Origin: Arthonia radiata
Lineage: Eukaryota; Ascomycota; Arthoniomycetes; Arthoniales; Arthoniaceae
Assembly: GCA_002989075.1 (NCBI GenBank)
Contig: PSQN01000004.1
Coordinates: forward strand, 1,736,001 to 1,800,000
Reading direction: 5' to 3'
DNA: 64,000 nucleotides
The notes below the pieces were generated by a model. The model was not told where the DNA came from, did no database searches, and saw nothing but the letters and a program-made list of their open reading frames with translations. Positions 33,101 to 45,701 of the stretch are shown piece after piece. How positions within the stretch are numbered: position 1 is the first letter of the stretch; each line of letters begins with the position of its first letter. Made by a program: the position numbers and the translations under genes.

Positions 33101-34954
33101 CTATCGCCTCGGCAATCGCTGCTCCTGCAACTCGCTCTGACTGCGTGTAAGATCGACACTGCTGCTCCTCGCGCTGTCAATGCTGGCTCGAACACTGCTG
33201 CTGCTGCTCCCTCGTCTCTGGCGTCTCGCCTCGTCTGGATCCTGCGGACTCAAACCACTGGCTCTCGCGAACAGGTTCAACACGTCAGTCAAACTCACCA
33301 CACCACTGAGTCGCCCGCTCATATGCTGACCGGGCAGACTTGCGGCAGGTACCGCGTTGCCGACTGCAGCAGTGTAGGGTGGGCCTGCAGTCGGTGGGTT
33401 AGAAGAGGTGTTCGGTATCGAAGCAGGCATCAGCGTTGGCGTAGGCGGTGCTGACGCGGACGGTGATGGCTGATCGACGATCCACATGCGATGAGAGTGC
33501 GTAGCGGTGAGCTTGGCGAGAGTGTGTGCGAGCGAGGAATAAGGTGAAACATAGAAGACTGGAAACGAATCTTTCCCGTCCTCCATACCACGCTCAGAGA
33601 GAATGACGGATATGAAGTGGATGCAGGAAGAATGGAGCAGGGGCAGGGAAGTCGATTTGGTGAGCAGCTGCGGGATAATACTGTCAGCTTGTCATGAATG
33701 ATTCAGTATTGACGGAGATGGACTTACTCGGACATCAACATGAGAGATGTTGCCGACGACATTGCGGTCGTTGTCGAGCACAGGCAGTGAGGTGATACTC
33801 TCGTTGTTCATGATCTCGAGGGCGTCAGTCAAGGGTTTGTCGCCGCTGTCGCCATCATCAGCATACGATCGATGAGCTGCAGATTCGAAGACATACTTGA
33901 TCGCTGTCACCGCCTTGTTGCCAATGCGCAGATCCAACAGGGAGCTCGGAAACAACCTATCGATCTGAGGAAAGTTGCGTCCATTCTCCCAAAGGAAGCG
34001 CACAAGCCGTAACTGCGTCAGAATGCCATAGACGTCCTGTGTGCCTTCTCTCGCGATCATAATTCGATGCACGCCACTGCCGAATATCTCCACGGCCTGT
34101 GTGAGTTTCGCATCTCGAGGCAGGACGACGACTGGTTCTCTTCTGCCGATGTCTTTTAGGTCTTTGACGGGTATGACTTTGCCCTCTCGGCCCTTGCGCG
34201 CTAGCTCATTAAAGGACTCCAAGTGCGCAACATCTGGCCGAGCCAGTCCAACGACGAGCAGCAGGTACGCATTGAGATCGCTGTAGTCGAAAGTGCCGAT
34301 TGCACGTCGAGAATTGGAGTCTGGCCGAATGAGGACGACGTTGGGAGCGCCTTTGATCAAGCTCTATAAAAATAGTTAGTCAACCGATCACACGTGTAAC
34401 TCGAGAGCGGTGGTTTGCAAATGCTGAGATGTAAACATGAGATGCCTGGGCCGCTCTTCAACGTCTGACACAAGCCGCACAGAAAGAGCTTGGTAGTCCA
34501 GTCATCCTCTCTTTAGACAAGCTTCTCGTATGTGGTCTTCGAACGGAAAGGCGGCCATGCTCACATTCGTAGCCTCTTCCACGCTCGTCGTCTCTTCCAC
34601 CCATCGGACTTGTTCCGGGTCTACGATCTCGCCGACAGTCACCGTCTTCCAATCCCTCCCTACGAAAGGGTTGTTCTCATTCTTATGCGGGATTGGAGGG
34701 TGGCTCAAAAGCTCTTGCAATGCTTGCTGCGACATTGACGGATTTCGTGCGCGATGCGGGCTGGCAGGGACGCCCCTCAGATCTTGCGACCAAGAAGCTC
34801 GGTGGTGGCTCGAAGAATGTTGGACGGGCGAAGGCGTGCCTCTTGATGCAGAGAAGCTATTACGCTGGTTGCCGGAATCGATCGAGAGGTCGTTGGGAGG
34901 CGGGTTCAGCGATGGGGGTCGTGAACGTGGGGAGTAAGGCCTCTGATTAGCCAT
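33101..34954 (-). CDS. sds23: CBS-domain protein Sds23
   Basis: Three exons (34954-34565, 34363-33728, 33667-33101) encode 530 aa, the usual length for Sds23/Moc1. The junctions are EEATN/SLIKG and HVDVR/LLTKS, the first intron 201 nt. A disordered Ser/Pro-rich N-terminus (about 1-95) precedes four CBS-type repeats (about 105-440), including [12 protein letters not shown] and HRMWIVD, followed by a Ser/Arg-rich tail. In yeasts Sds23 inhibits PP2A-type phosphatase and links nutrient state to APC/C activity and mitotic entry. A proline/alanine-rich insertion interrupts the last CBS repeat (around 375-420). Confidence 0.88.
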
Positions 34955-35455
34955 CTCAGACGTTTAGGCAGCAAGGCCGGGGTGGAGGCGGTTATGGAGG
35001 AAACAGCGATCCGTCACCGGTCTGCACGGTCACAAGCAGTGTCGAGTCGCTTCATTAGTGAACTAGTGACGAGGCCGTAACGGAGAGAATGTTCGTGGGG
35101 AGTTGTGGAAAGATACAAGGTGACATGTGAATTGCGGCCTGTACCTGGCCATGACTCGCGGTGTCTGTCCTGGCGGTGCTGGTGATAGTTCGGGAGAAGG
35201 CTTAACCACGGTAGAGACGGGACGATTGAAGACAGAAGAGTGGTGTCGTAGGTAATATGTCTGACTACACATCTTACGCCTAGCTCCCCTCGGAAGCGCC
35301 GCTATGTCGGTGTATGTACAGCACCATTAGTATATGTCTCACACCATTTCGATATCTTACAACCTTGGGGTATTCATTGCCGGCCCAGACGTGAAAACAC
35401 ACAAATCGATCTCGAGATCCCACTACTCCTACGCCGCGTATGCTAAAACTCTGAG
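34955..35455. other. Intergenic region between sds23 start and nop9 end
   Basis: sds23 upstream region and nop9 3' region. Nothing else seen. Confidence 0.5.
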
Positions 35456-37780
35456 TCATAAACCATCTCCAGATGAATCGGAACGCCTTTGTTGGGTATT
35501 CGTCGCGATCCGTGAAGGCATGCCACCTAGCTGTCCACTGCGCTGTTTCTGCGCATAACGCTCCCTTGCTCGGTCGAGAGCCGTCTTCCCTGTCATCCTG
35601 ATAGGCTCGCAAACGTTCTCGTGTACCACTTGGTGAACATTCTTGCCAGTCTGGGCCGCTGCATTCATAGTCTCCTCCACAGTAGCCTTCATTCTGCCCA
35701 GACTGCCCCTGCCCTTTTCTCTGGCTGAGATGTCGGCCTCGCCGAGAAAGCCGGGGAAGCTTTGAAATCCGTTATTCCCCACCTTTTTGCGTGTATCCTG
35801 AATCCACTGCTCACGGTTCCGCTGGTACATGTCCATATTCCAATTTCTCCAGACTTTACGGCCAAATTTGTTGTCACGAATGTCTTGCGCGCTTTCAGAC
35901 AGCTCTTCGGCGACCCTTTCGCGCACAAACGCCAGATCTTTACGACTTCCTGCTTCAATCGCATCAACAACATGGCTGGCTGACGGTGATACCGAGAACT
36001 CGGCGATGGCGCCGTACAAGTGGGTGATGATCTTGCGGCGTACAATAATCGTAGCAGCATTAGCCGTAAGCGCAGACTGAAGAATCGGAGACAGAGGTGA
36101 TGTGTGAGCGATGCATCGTAGATACTTGAATTCAAGCGTCGTCAGTGAGTCGAAGACCATTGATGAGAGAGGGCCGGAAAGTTTCAGCAGAGCCTGCACG
36201 AAAACAGAGGCGGCGTTTTGGGTGGCGGTCGTGACAATGTGTAATTGAATGTCCGGAATCGTCGAGGTCGGGACGTCAGGAAGATCCGAGGACAACTCCA
36301 ACAGTTTCGAAAGCGCAAAGTAGGAGTCATCGGTGGGGTATGCTGCTTTCAAGGCGTCGGCGAAAGGGCCGGTATCAACCTCTCGGACGTTCAAACGCTC
36401 TGCAAGCGTCTTAAAAACGTTCATACGACCGCGCTTAGCCAGCGTTGGAACCTCTGGAATGATGGCTTTTGTGGCATCCTTGAGGTCTTGTGCACTCAGG
36501 CGCTCCAGTATTCGACAGACGACGTATGAGGCCGTATCATGGCGTGCAAGAATGCCAAGGCGGGGTTTGAACAGTTCTTTGTAAAGATTCTTGAACGTCT
36601 TTCCCGGAGCATCATGAATAATCGTCTCAAGTAGATGTGAGCCGGTAGGGTCGAATACAATGCCATCGATGAACGTTGCGCTATCAGAGTCTGAAGAGAT
36701 TGGATCGTCCGGCAGCAGTTTCTTCATGATAGATCCATCTTCAACGCCCCGCTGCTTGCCAAATAGCGTAAGCTCCACTTGGAGAAGTAGCTGCAAAGTC
36801 GGGTTTGCCACTGCATGTGTCGCAAATCTTCGCACTGAATCCGTATCGAGAGTACTCACGATCTGATTGATCATGTAATGGAGAGAGTCGGTGAAGCTTT
36901 GCGGGACAATTGAGGTAGCATGAGGATGCTGTGTAGGTGGTGTGTGCGTTGCTACGAGGATGTTCTTCTTTCGTTTGCCAGCCACTAGGGATTTGTGCTG
37001 TGTCATATCGAGCGACCTCTGCTGAGAATCTTCCACAGGCTTCCCACCAAGCACCATCAGCAGCATGCGCAGGCAATGCGAAGCAAACTTTTCCGTCATC
37101 ATGTATCCGAGATCATCTTGAATCTCATGAACAACTTCAAGAAACTTGGCCTCCATGGTGGAGACTTCTTCGGAAACAATTTCCTTGACCGACCCGTTGA
37201 CGAGCTCGTCGTTAACAACTGGTGCGGACACGCGGAACAGTGTCTCGCAGCAGTGGGATGCAAATCGATGAGACATTAGGTGAATATATCTATGAATGAT
37301 CAGCTTACGAATTTTCGTATGTCGAAAAGACTATTCCACTTACTCTCCTTTGAAGGCATCGAATAAATTCTTCAATTGATCCGGGGTCGAGAATTGAATC
37401 AGGCGCTCCAACAACCTCGAACCAGTCTGTTGGCAGGCGAGTTTGAGCTCCTTGCCCTCAGCCTCCTTGTGTAGGTTGGCGATGAAAAGCGATCGCTCAT
37501 CGGCATCGTGAAACTCGTTCAATTCGAGCACTTGATCCGCATCTTTGAAGTAATCATGCTCTTGATCGTCCAGCATGCCATAATATCGTGTTTCACGACC
37601 GTTCAAATTCTCGTAAGGGCCCTCCGCAGAATCGCCATTCTCCAAAGCGATGTAATCTGCTGGAGCTTCGTCACCGATGTGCTGAGTGCGGCGTCTTTTC
37701 GGAGAGGTCGAGATGTCTTCATGATCCTCGCGAGCCCGCTTGGATGCCCGGCGGCCTCGCTTCTTTATTTCGCGAGGCAT
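35456..37780 (-). CDS. nop9: Nucleolar Pumilio-repeat protein Nop9
   Basis: Exons 37780-37344 and 37289-35456 encode 756 aa. The 54-nt intron joins AFKGE to YIHLMSHRFASHC. The N-terminus is basic (KKRGRRASKRAR), fitting nucleolar targeting. Pumilio-like helical repeats follow from about 100 to 650, recognisable by GSRLLERLIQ, RFASHCCETL, KFASHCLRML, GSHLLETII, SYVVCRIL and ASHVVDAIE. The FGRKVWRNWNMDMYQRNREQW segment near the end is typical of Nop9. The family binds pre-rRNA around ITS1 and the 18S 3' end and is needed for small-subunit maturation. A C-terminal extension of about 80 residues is rich in Arg/Gln. Confidence 0.92.
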
Positions 37781-38665
37781 GAATGCAATATTCGACCGCC
37801 AGGCTACGGATACCTGAACAGGTCAATTCGCCCCCCAACCATTCGTGAAGGCGTAAAAGTGCGAATTTTTAGATCTCGTGGAATTGAAAGGTAAGGATTG
37901 AGGGTGCAACAGTAATGCTAACGACAGCAAGACAGCAGTGCAGTAGAAGGGCGGCGTAAGGAGGTAGGAGTGGTAGCGGTAACAGTGAGCTGAGGCAGAA
38001 GGACATATGGAAGGGTCGGCGCATAAGAGAGAAAGACTAGAAGGATGACGATATCGATGGCAGATCTGCTGCCGCGATCTGAGATGCTGCAAAATTACCC
38101 AATGCGGAAAATATACACCGCCATCAATCTCACTTGGAAGAGCCGTTGAAGAACACGAGGCTCTTCCAACAAGATCGATCAATGGCAGCCTGAGTGTCTA
38201 CCATTCTAGTGTGATTGAGCGCAACTATCGAATCGCAAGAGCGGTGGCAGGATTTGGTCTCCAACATGCACATCGATGCTGATCTACGAGGCCGGCGCTT
38301 TGACTCGGCAGCTAGTCATGTCACAGGCTGTCGCACAATCGTCAAAAGGGTCAGACGCCGGGAAAAGCAGCTCGGATGTTTCGTAGCTGCATCAAACGCA
38401 CGCGACAGCTGCAGCTCTGAGGTCTAGAATCTACTGAGGTGATACAGAGCTAGATTGGGTGGTGACATTATTATTTGTGCAAAGCTTTCAGCCCACCAGA
38501 CATGAGATGAGATGAGATTCAATCAACGCGGCTCCATCCGAGATCTATTCCAGAGCTTGGCCCTTTCTACCCTAGCTCATTCGGAGGTGCTCCGGAGTCC
38601 GACATCAAGCTCAAGCCATCCACAGACGATCACTTGCGGTGATTGTTCTCAGGCCGAAGTACAAC
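37781..38665. other. Divergent promoter region, nop9 and tip20
   Basis: About 885 bp separate the two start codons, which point away from each other. Short frames only. Confidence 0.5.
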
Positions 38666-41131
38666 ATGGCAGTCGACACCCGCATCGAGGACTATCTCAA
38701 TGATAAGCTCCAGACCTTTGCGGACTTTGAGGCGCTGGATGCTCTCATCGCTAACGTTGAGAACCAGCAGGGGCTCCTGAAGAAACAAGTCAGGCTCGCT
38801 CTCCTGCTGCTCGCACCGCGTTCGCTGACATTGGTGTAGCTCGTCGAGGCCGAGCATGACTCTGAGCTCTCTCAGCATGGGGCGACCGAGCGCGTGGCGG
38901 AAGCCCATCGCATGGCGGCCAACTTTGACAAGCAGCAGAAAGACATTGATCGACGCCTCATGATCATCACCAATTCAGACACCGCAGATGAAGCTGTAGA
39001 GCGCTTTGAGGAGGGGATCTCAGCCTTGAAAAAGCTCGACATTACCGACCACTATCTGCGCATGCTGCAAGAGGTCGAAAGTCTGAATCAGGACGCGCGA
39101 AAAGTTCTCGCAACCAATACGGATGCTGCTCTGTCGAAGCATACGGAGCTGCAAGTGCTCGTTACCCGACTACATTGGCTACAACAGTCCGCAGAGGGCG
39201 CAGCGCCGCATCTTGTGGACTTTGTGGAGCGACTTACATCGGATCTGCGGACGGACATGAAAGATGACTTCGCAAAGCAATTGAAGGTAGTGCTCGACAA
39301 AATTCTTTGGCCAAAGAAAACGGTAGCGCTACCCATGTCGCTCTTAGAAGATTTCAATACTGCTGTGAATCGACTGTTGATGTTGCAAAAACCCACACTG
39401 GAACGGGAGTCTCAGCAGCGCGTTGCTACCAAGCCCGAGTCATCTGATCCTTTGTACCCTCTCCAGATCATGATCGAGCCGCTCGCAGCACGATTTCACT
39501 ATCATTTTAGCGGTGATCGTCCTACTAACCGCTTGGACAAGCCCGAATATTTTTTGAACAACTTCTTCGACATGCTCAATACCCACATTGATTTCATCAC
39601 AGAATACCTCCAGCCGCTTCTTCTCGAGCAATTTCACGACTCCAACTCTATACTGAACAACCCTCTCTTCATCGACGCAACCACTGCCTTTATTCATGCT
39701 CTACTCCCCATGGTTCGCCAACGCCTACTTTCCATTGCCAATCCGGTCGCTTCCCAGCCTCAACTCCTCTCCCATCTCATCTCGGAGCTACTTACCTTCG
39801 ACCTAACACTCCGCAACGACTGGCGCTACTCTCCATTCTCCAATGAATCCTGGAAAGGCCTTACTTGGGAGCTTTTGACCCAGCACAACCACTTCCCACG
39901 CTGGCTCCAAGTGGAAAAGGACTTCGCCCTGGCCCGCTACAACAGTATCATCGATGACAGCTCCACCTCCGCTTTGGACTTCGAATCCACGTCGTATTCC
40001 GCAAACACCTCGGTCCCCACCATCGCCGCCCTCCGCATCCACGACCTGCTCACGACGGTCACGACCACCTACCGTGATCTCCCTTCATTCTCCCACCGCC
40101 TCACCTTCCTCATCGAAATCCAAACAGACATCCTCGACCGTTTTCACGTGCGGCTCGCCTCAGGTCTCGAGGCCTACCTGACCATGACGTCCTCTCTCGG
40201 TCGCACAGTCCAAGGCGTCTCGGCCCAAGACGCCGCAGAGCTCACGGGCGTGTCCGGCCTTGACCGGCTGGCACGCGTCTACGGCAGCGCGGAGTACCTC
40301 GAAAAGGCCATGCGCGACTGGGGCGACGACGTCTTCTTCCTGGAGATGTGGTCAGAGCTGCAGTCGCGTGTGCGCTCGCGGAGTCCGGGCAACGTGGTGA
40401 CTGGACCACTGAACGTGGAAAGGATCGCGGAGAAGACGAGTGCAAATCTGGATAACCGGCCAGATGCTGATGAGGATATCGGCACGGGTGCGCTGTTTGA
40501 TGAGCCTGCGGGGAACTACTCGCGGCTGAGGCAGAAGACTGAGGGCGTCATCATTGAGACGCTTAAGAGTTCTGTCAAGGAAGCTTTGAGGCCTTACGCC
40601 AGGTCTGCCAGTTTCGCAGGAACGACGACTGGATTTAGCGAAGGGGATTTGAGCGTGAGCCCTGATCTGCAAGGCGCGATTCGAACACTGTCCCAGGGCC
40701 TGGCGTTTTTGGCAAAGGCGCTCGGTGCTGCGCCTTTGCGGAGAGTGGCGAGAGCGGTGGCCGGACTGGTGGATGATTTCATATTCGAGCGCGTCGTACT
40801 GGCAAGGGACTTCAGCTTGCAGGGAGCAAAGCAGATGGGTGTGGACCTGGAGGCGCTGCTGAAAGCTATGGGTGGTGCGCTTGGGAGGAAAGCCGGAGTC
40901 GTGCGATTGAAGAGGACAGAGGAGGGGGTAAGTTTACTTCAGTTGCCTGCTGAGCGATCTGTAGAGGATGCCGAGGGGGATGAGGAAGCGCTCACACTTT
41001 GGAGTGTGGAGGAGAGATTGTTCGCTACGAATGAGGACGCGAGGGCGGTGTTGGCAGAGATGGGATGTGTGAGTTTGAGTGAGAGCGAAGCGCGAAAAGT
41101 GTTGAGGTGTAGGATCGAGCTGGTTATCTGA
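38666..41131 (+). CDS. RINT-1/Tip20 family vesicle tether
   Basis: Exons 38666-38788 and 38840-41131 encode 804 aa. The 51-nt intron joins LLKKQ to LVEAEHD. An N-terminal coiled coil (about 10-110, with DIDRRLMIITNSDTADEAV) is followed by the helical RINT1/TIP20 domain (about 130-800). Hallmarks are WRYSPFSNESWKGLTWELLT, LTFLIEIQTDILDRFHVRL and the C-terminal segment DDFIFERVVLARDFS. The family works in the Dsl1/NRZ complex that captures COPI vesicles at the ER and has checkpoint roles through RINT1. I considered COG5, but the internal motifs fit RINT1. It is divergent from nop9. Confidence 0.85.
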
Positions 41132-41543
41132 ATGTGTGGTAGCATTATCATGTGCAGGTTTCAGCTGAGTTGATAATTACCCAGAGAAATCCCTGAACAT
41201 AGACGAAGCCTTGGTACAATTACGGTTCACTTTGACAAATTCTGCTCAAGGCTAGTGACCCGAACATCGTGGCTGAGGCGGCGGCGGAGCATGGCCGCTG
41301 TATCGTTATCGAGCTTGTGCACATAATCAGGAGCGCTCGGTCTTGCTTGACATCAGACATCAAAATAGCTTCAACATCATCCAACACATCCTCGCCACCT
41401 CCGTCGTTGTATCGAGTACGTGATATATATTAACGTCCTTCGCACCAGCCAACAATCTTTTCGTCGAAATGGTCTTCGCTGGTATCTGTCGTCGATGCGC
41501 TTAGAAGTATTGCAACGATTGCAGATAGCAGCACATCACCGTC
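41132..41543. other. Convergent intergenic region
   Basis: 3' regions of the RINT1-type gene and the unknown minus-strand gene. Nothing else recognised. Confidence 0.5.
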
Positions 41544-42195
41544 TCAGCCACTAATCCCGCAGCGCCAGCGTATCATGATGCACCACACAAGCGACGCACG
41601 CCTAGCCCGTTCAGTCAGCTCTCGTACCAACTCACGTTCGAAGCGCCTCACAAACATCACATCCACCTGCGCCACATCCTTGACAGTATACGTCCGGTCG
41701 CTCGGCTCCCCCACCTCGTCTGGAGCAGGCGAATGGATCGTCGCAGCATACTCACCGCCCACGCGCAACGTCAGACCGCTCGCACCAGCAGCATCGCCCT
41801 TACGGCCCCAGACGCCCATCTCAGGCTTTTCGGTCGTCCAGCCTCCGTCTCTGGGTTTCAGGGTTATGACACGCCAATTGACGTGGACGTGGACGGTGCC
41901 TGGGTCATCTGATGACGTGCTACGGTACACCTTCACTTTGATCTTGCCGAGGCTTTCGAAGTCGAGTTCTGGGTATTGCTGTTAACAAGGAAATGATAAG
42001 ATAGAAACACTTGCTATAGATTTCCAAATAGCAGATGGACGTACCAGTGTACTGACTGCTAAAACATCTGGCGTCTCTGGGATATTGCCCTTGTGCTATG
42101 GGACGTCCGCCGTATGTACAGACGAGTTTTGACAAGCTGGCGTTCGGGGTCGGGTGGTCGTGCCATGTTATTGTGAGGTCTCTGGGTGTGTCCAT
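41544..42195 (-). CDS. Unknown conserved-looking protein
   Basis: Exons 42195-42045 and 41968-41544 encode 191 aa. Frame continuity needs the acceptor cccag at 41969, ten bases beyond a more obvious aacag. The join reads SSQYT/ELDFES. The protein looks beta-rich (KVKVYRSTSSDD, VHVHVNWRVITL), ends in a basic helix (RRFERELVRELTERARR), and has no signal peptide. I recognise no family. Smooth reading through a spliced frame supports a real gene, although the C-terminal residues after about 175 may belong to a further unseen exon. Confidence 0.5.
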
Positions 42196-43349
42196 GGCTC
42201 TTTTCCAGGCTGTTGAAAGGGATCATGAGGAAAAAGCTGGGTTACAAAGGTTTGGAGAAATTCAGGAGTACGATTCTTTACATGGCGAGGTGTCGCCACG
42301 CGTTGATACGTGAAAGATGGTGTTCGTCAAGGGAGGCATTATCGTTTGCATGCGATGGGTGGCAAAAATTGACAATGCTCATGAGTTGAGCGTATGATTA
42401 CATGTGAGCTCCTTACTTATACCAACGGTAGAGCATGGTAAGCTTATTGCAGACGTTACGAAAAAACAAGATACAGGCTGGCCATTATGACAGTCGCATT
42501 CCAACTGGTATAGACGCCTCTCTCAGCGTCTGCGCGCTCTCACGTGTCAGAGAGCAGGATCAATGTTTCCCATTGCAATCACAACAGGGCGAGGCACAGA
42601 TTGACCTACATATGAATGGACACGTGGTCATTGAATGTGAAGAGGATATACGCCTGAACGTCTGCCATAGTATGTCCGCACCCACCACCGCCACCAATCC
42701 ACAAGTGCTCTTGCGAGCAGGATCAGCAGCCAACACCCGCCATCCCACCCCCAATCGCACTGCCGTCGTTTCCCCTTTCGGTCATCGCGATGGCAGCCGA
42801 TGGTCCACCACTTCCCCTTGCGGTCATCGCGGCGGACGGACGTGAGTCTGACGAGCTGGGATAGGTGCGTGTTTGGTTCAATCTCTCGCGGGGTATACTG
42901 AGCACTGAGGAAGGTCCTCGCCTCGGGCTCCACCTGAACGAGCGAGTTTTGGGTTGTATTTGTGAGCCTATGTGATGGGGCGATATACAAGCACAATATT
43001 GGATTGACTGAGCGGGTTTGGATTTGTTTCTCACTGAATCAATTGTCAGACCTTTTAGGATTGTTGGGGCAGTCTGTAAGGGAGATGGCGGAAAAAACAT
43101 GTTGAGATCGCAGTGACTCCCAAGGTGACATCAGCTATATGTTGGGAAGCCTGAGAAGCAGATGAGGGCTGAAAGAGAAGGGAAGCAAGGCTCGAGTGAT
43201 GAAACTGCTATTCATATCGTCCGGCTGACTCGTCGTCCCCTCTTTGGGCGGCCAACGCGCGCATGATCTTAGTTTGGATTCAACGCATGCTTGGCTTTGA
43301 TGCAGAGATTGCTGCCAATGGGAACGCGCAAGTCTTTATACTTTACCTC
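42196..43349. other. Gene-free stretch
   Basis: No credible gene. A short imperfect duplication lies at about 42770-42840 (cggtcatcgcg appears twice, 42 bp apart). Confidence 0.5.
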
Positions 43350-45388
43350 TCACGCTCCGTTCATTGACGCAAGCATGCGGTCCATGCCGGTAAGGTTCAG
43401 GTCGCCACGACGAAGTCTGTCCTGATCGACTAGCTGCATGGCTTGTTCTTCTTCTGTGGGCTGCGCACGGCTGAACAGGCTTTCAAGCTGCTCAGCCGGC
43501 TTTCGTTGTAGCTTTGCCGGGCTCCAAATAACCAGACGATGTTCAGCGGTAACCAGCAAATCGTGAGCGAGACCAGTGGAGCTGCTTACCGCATCATTTG
43601 AGAACTGAGACACGTTTGTTGCTATCTCACCAAGAGTTGACAAGCTGGCAATGCTTTGCAGTGCAGGCGCGTGAAGCGTTGCTTGACCCGAGGTATCTTT
43701 ATTGGCTCTCTGCGTGTCTTGAATGCGTTTCCAGAGCGCCCGCAAACGCCGTATTGCGAAGAATGTTTGACCATATGCGATGATGACACTTTCATCACGT
43801 ATGTCGTCGGCTGAGCTGGCCGACACTGACAATTTGCCCCTTATGGCATGACTGGGGTTCAGCCCGCCCGCTTGAGGGGTGAACAAAGACTCTTGCCTAG
43901 TCTTCCGTGTTTTTGGTGTCATCGGTGCTAATGCCGTGGGTGCTTTGAATATGGTCTTCTTCAATGAACCCGTACTTGCTGACGGGTCATCAAGCTCGCT
44001 CCCCTGAACAGTCGCAAGCTGACCCTCGATGCTGAATTTGGTTGCGCCAGTGCCTGGGACTGATTGAGGGCCTGCAGTTGACTGTCTCTCACCGCTTTGG
44101 GGTCCAGCTCCTGCATAGTCCCACAAACCCCACTGCCCGCTCTCAAGTAATGCTATGATGCATTTGCCATTGAGCGCCCAACTGACATCAAGAATCTTGT
44201 TTCGAGATCCAGCCATGCTGCTGACATCACTAAGCATGTAAGGTGTAAACAGCGTGGTCAGCAGTTGTGTCTGTAGCTGTTGAGGCTTTGGTCCATTGCT
44301 CGCGCTCATTCGACGGCCGTCAGATGAGCGTGTCGCCATTGCTACGTCGAATAGGCGAGCAGCACCACTGGAATCCGCCATCAAGAGCTGTGAGTGACGC
44401 GGCGAAGGGTACCTTGCAGGGTTGAAACAGATAGCTGTGCCCATCTTCTTAAGTGAAATAGTCGCAGTCGAGCTGGTCGCCTCGTCCAGAGCGGAACCAT
44501 CATAACCAGAAGCGAATTGCAATCGCGAGATGGCAAGCGTTCCGACAGCGCCCCAGGAGTGCGAAGCTATTAACACTTGCCAGGCGTCTCCTGAATTTCG
44601 CCGAGGCTTGCTCTCGCCACTCATCTCCACATCTCCATCATTATAGTGTGATGTGTCATGGGATGCATTTGTGAATGACAATGCTACTCCTCGCGGTGCG
44701 CTTGAATGTACGTGCGAGGCGGTGGCTTCCATGCGCTGAACATCGTTGGGAGTCTTCTTCTTGCCGTGGGCTTGTGTCGTTTGTCGTTCTTTGGATGGAC
44801 TGAGCGGCAGCGAGACTAACTCAACTGTGTGGTCTGAGCAAGCTGCAGCAACGACAATCCGATCGTGAAATACGCCGGGGACGGTGCTACTCTGTCCGGC
44901 GTCGTTCGGAAGAGATGCGACAGCAATCCCGTACACTGAGCTGTTGAGCTCGATGTCATGTGTTGCGACGATTGCGTCAAATGGCTTCGCCGGGTCTTGC
45001 TCTTCTTCTTCATCCTCGAGCGCGTTCTCTGCCTGAGGTTGGTTTGTCAAGGGCGCGTCTTCTTCGTCTGAGTCGATTGAGATCACGTCAGTCTTCCGCG
45101 ATGGCTGCTTGCGCCCGCGCTGCTGGCTCGTCCGTTTGCTGCTTTTCAGCCTTCGGCCGCCCTTCCACATGACAGTGATCCCTCCATCGCGCGCATAGAC
45201 AATGATAGAGGAGCCATTCGCGGAGCGGACTGGATAGAGCTTGGCGTCGTAGACGCGATGAGGTAGCTCATACCTGTGACAATGTTAGCGGGTCATGGAG
45301 ATATCATAGCATGGGATACGTACGACAAGCGAATGGCATCGCTATGTTTGGAGCAACGCGGGCCATCGAATGTGGTTGGAGAAGACAT
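43350..45388 (-). CDS. WD40 nucleoporin, Nup37-like
   Basis: Exons 45388-45324 and 45273-43350 encode 662 aa. The 50-nt intron joins DAIRLS to YELPHRVYDAKLYP. The N-terminal YELPHRVYDAK...SSIIVYARDGG segment, an acidic DSDEED linker and degenerate WD-type repeats (VYGIAVASLP, RIVVAAACSDHTVELVSL, LDVSWALNGKCIIALL) resemble the fungal Nup37 group of the Nup84/Y complex. The remainder is Ser/Gln-rich. Yeast lacks this nucleoporin, but filamentous fungi and fission yeast have it. It is divergent from apc1, with 313 bp between start codons. Confidence 0.65.
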
Positions 45389-45701
45389 GATAGAAAGCTC
45401 CACAGCTGCTCCCGAGACGCGTCCTCCACTCTACGCGTTTTGCGGCAGTTTCGACGCAAATAATTCGTGGGTATGCAGTGCAGTCGACCTTGCTCGTGAA
45501 TTGCGTTCAAATTGTCGTCTATCGGGGATTCGAGTTGTCGAGTGTAAAACCCGTGCTTGCTGAGATGCGGTGGACAGACGCGTCGCAGCAAGAGCGAAGA
45601 AGAAAGAGGTGAGGCAGCCAATGTCTCCAACGCGAGTCCGCTTCCACGTTCACAGATACTTGCAAACCATTGACTATGCCCGCTGATGAGGAGAGCTCGA
45701 T
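45389..45701. promoter_or_regulatory. Short divergent promoter, Nup37-like gene and apc1
   Basis: 313 bp lie between two outward-facing start codons. Both 5' leaders must be short or overlapping. No specific factor site can be named. Confidence 0.5.

Noticed and set aside
38666-41131. COG5 identity for the tether gene
   Set aside because: The N-terminal coiled coil superficially resembles COG subunits, but the central and C-terminal motifs match the RINT-1/Tip20 family.
42770-42840. Possible CRISPR-like or minisatellite array
   Set aside because: Only two imperfect copies of a short unit 42 bp apart. The genome is eukaryotic.
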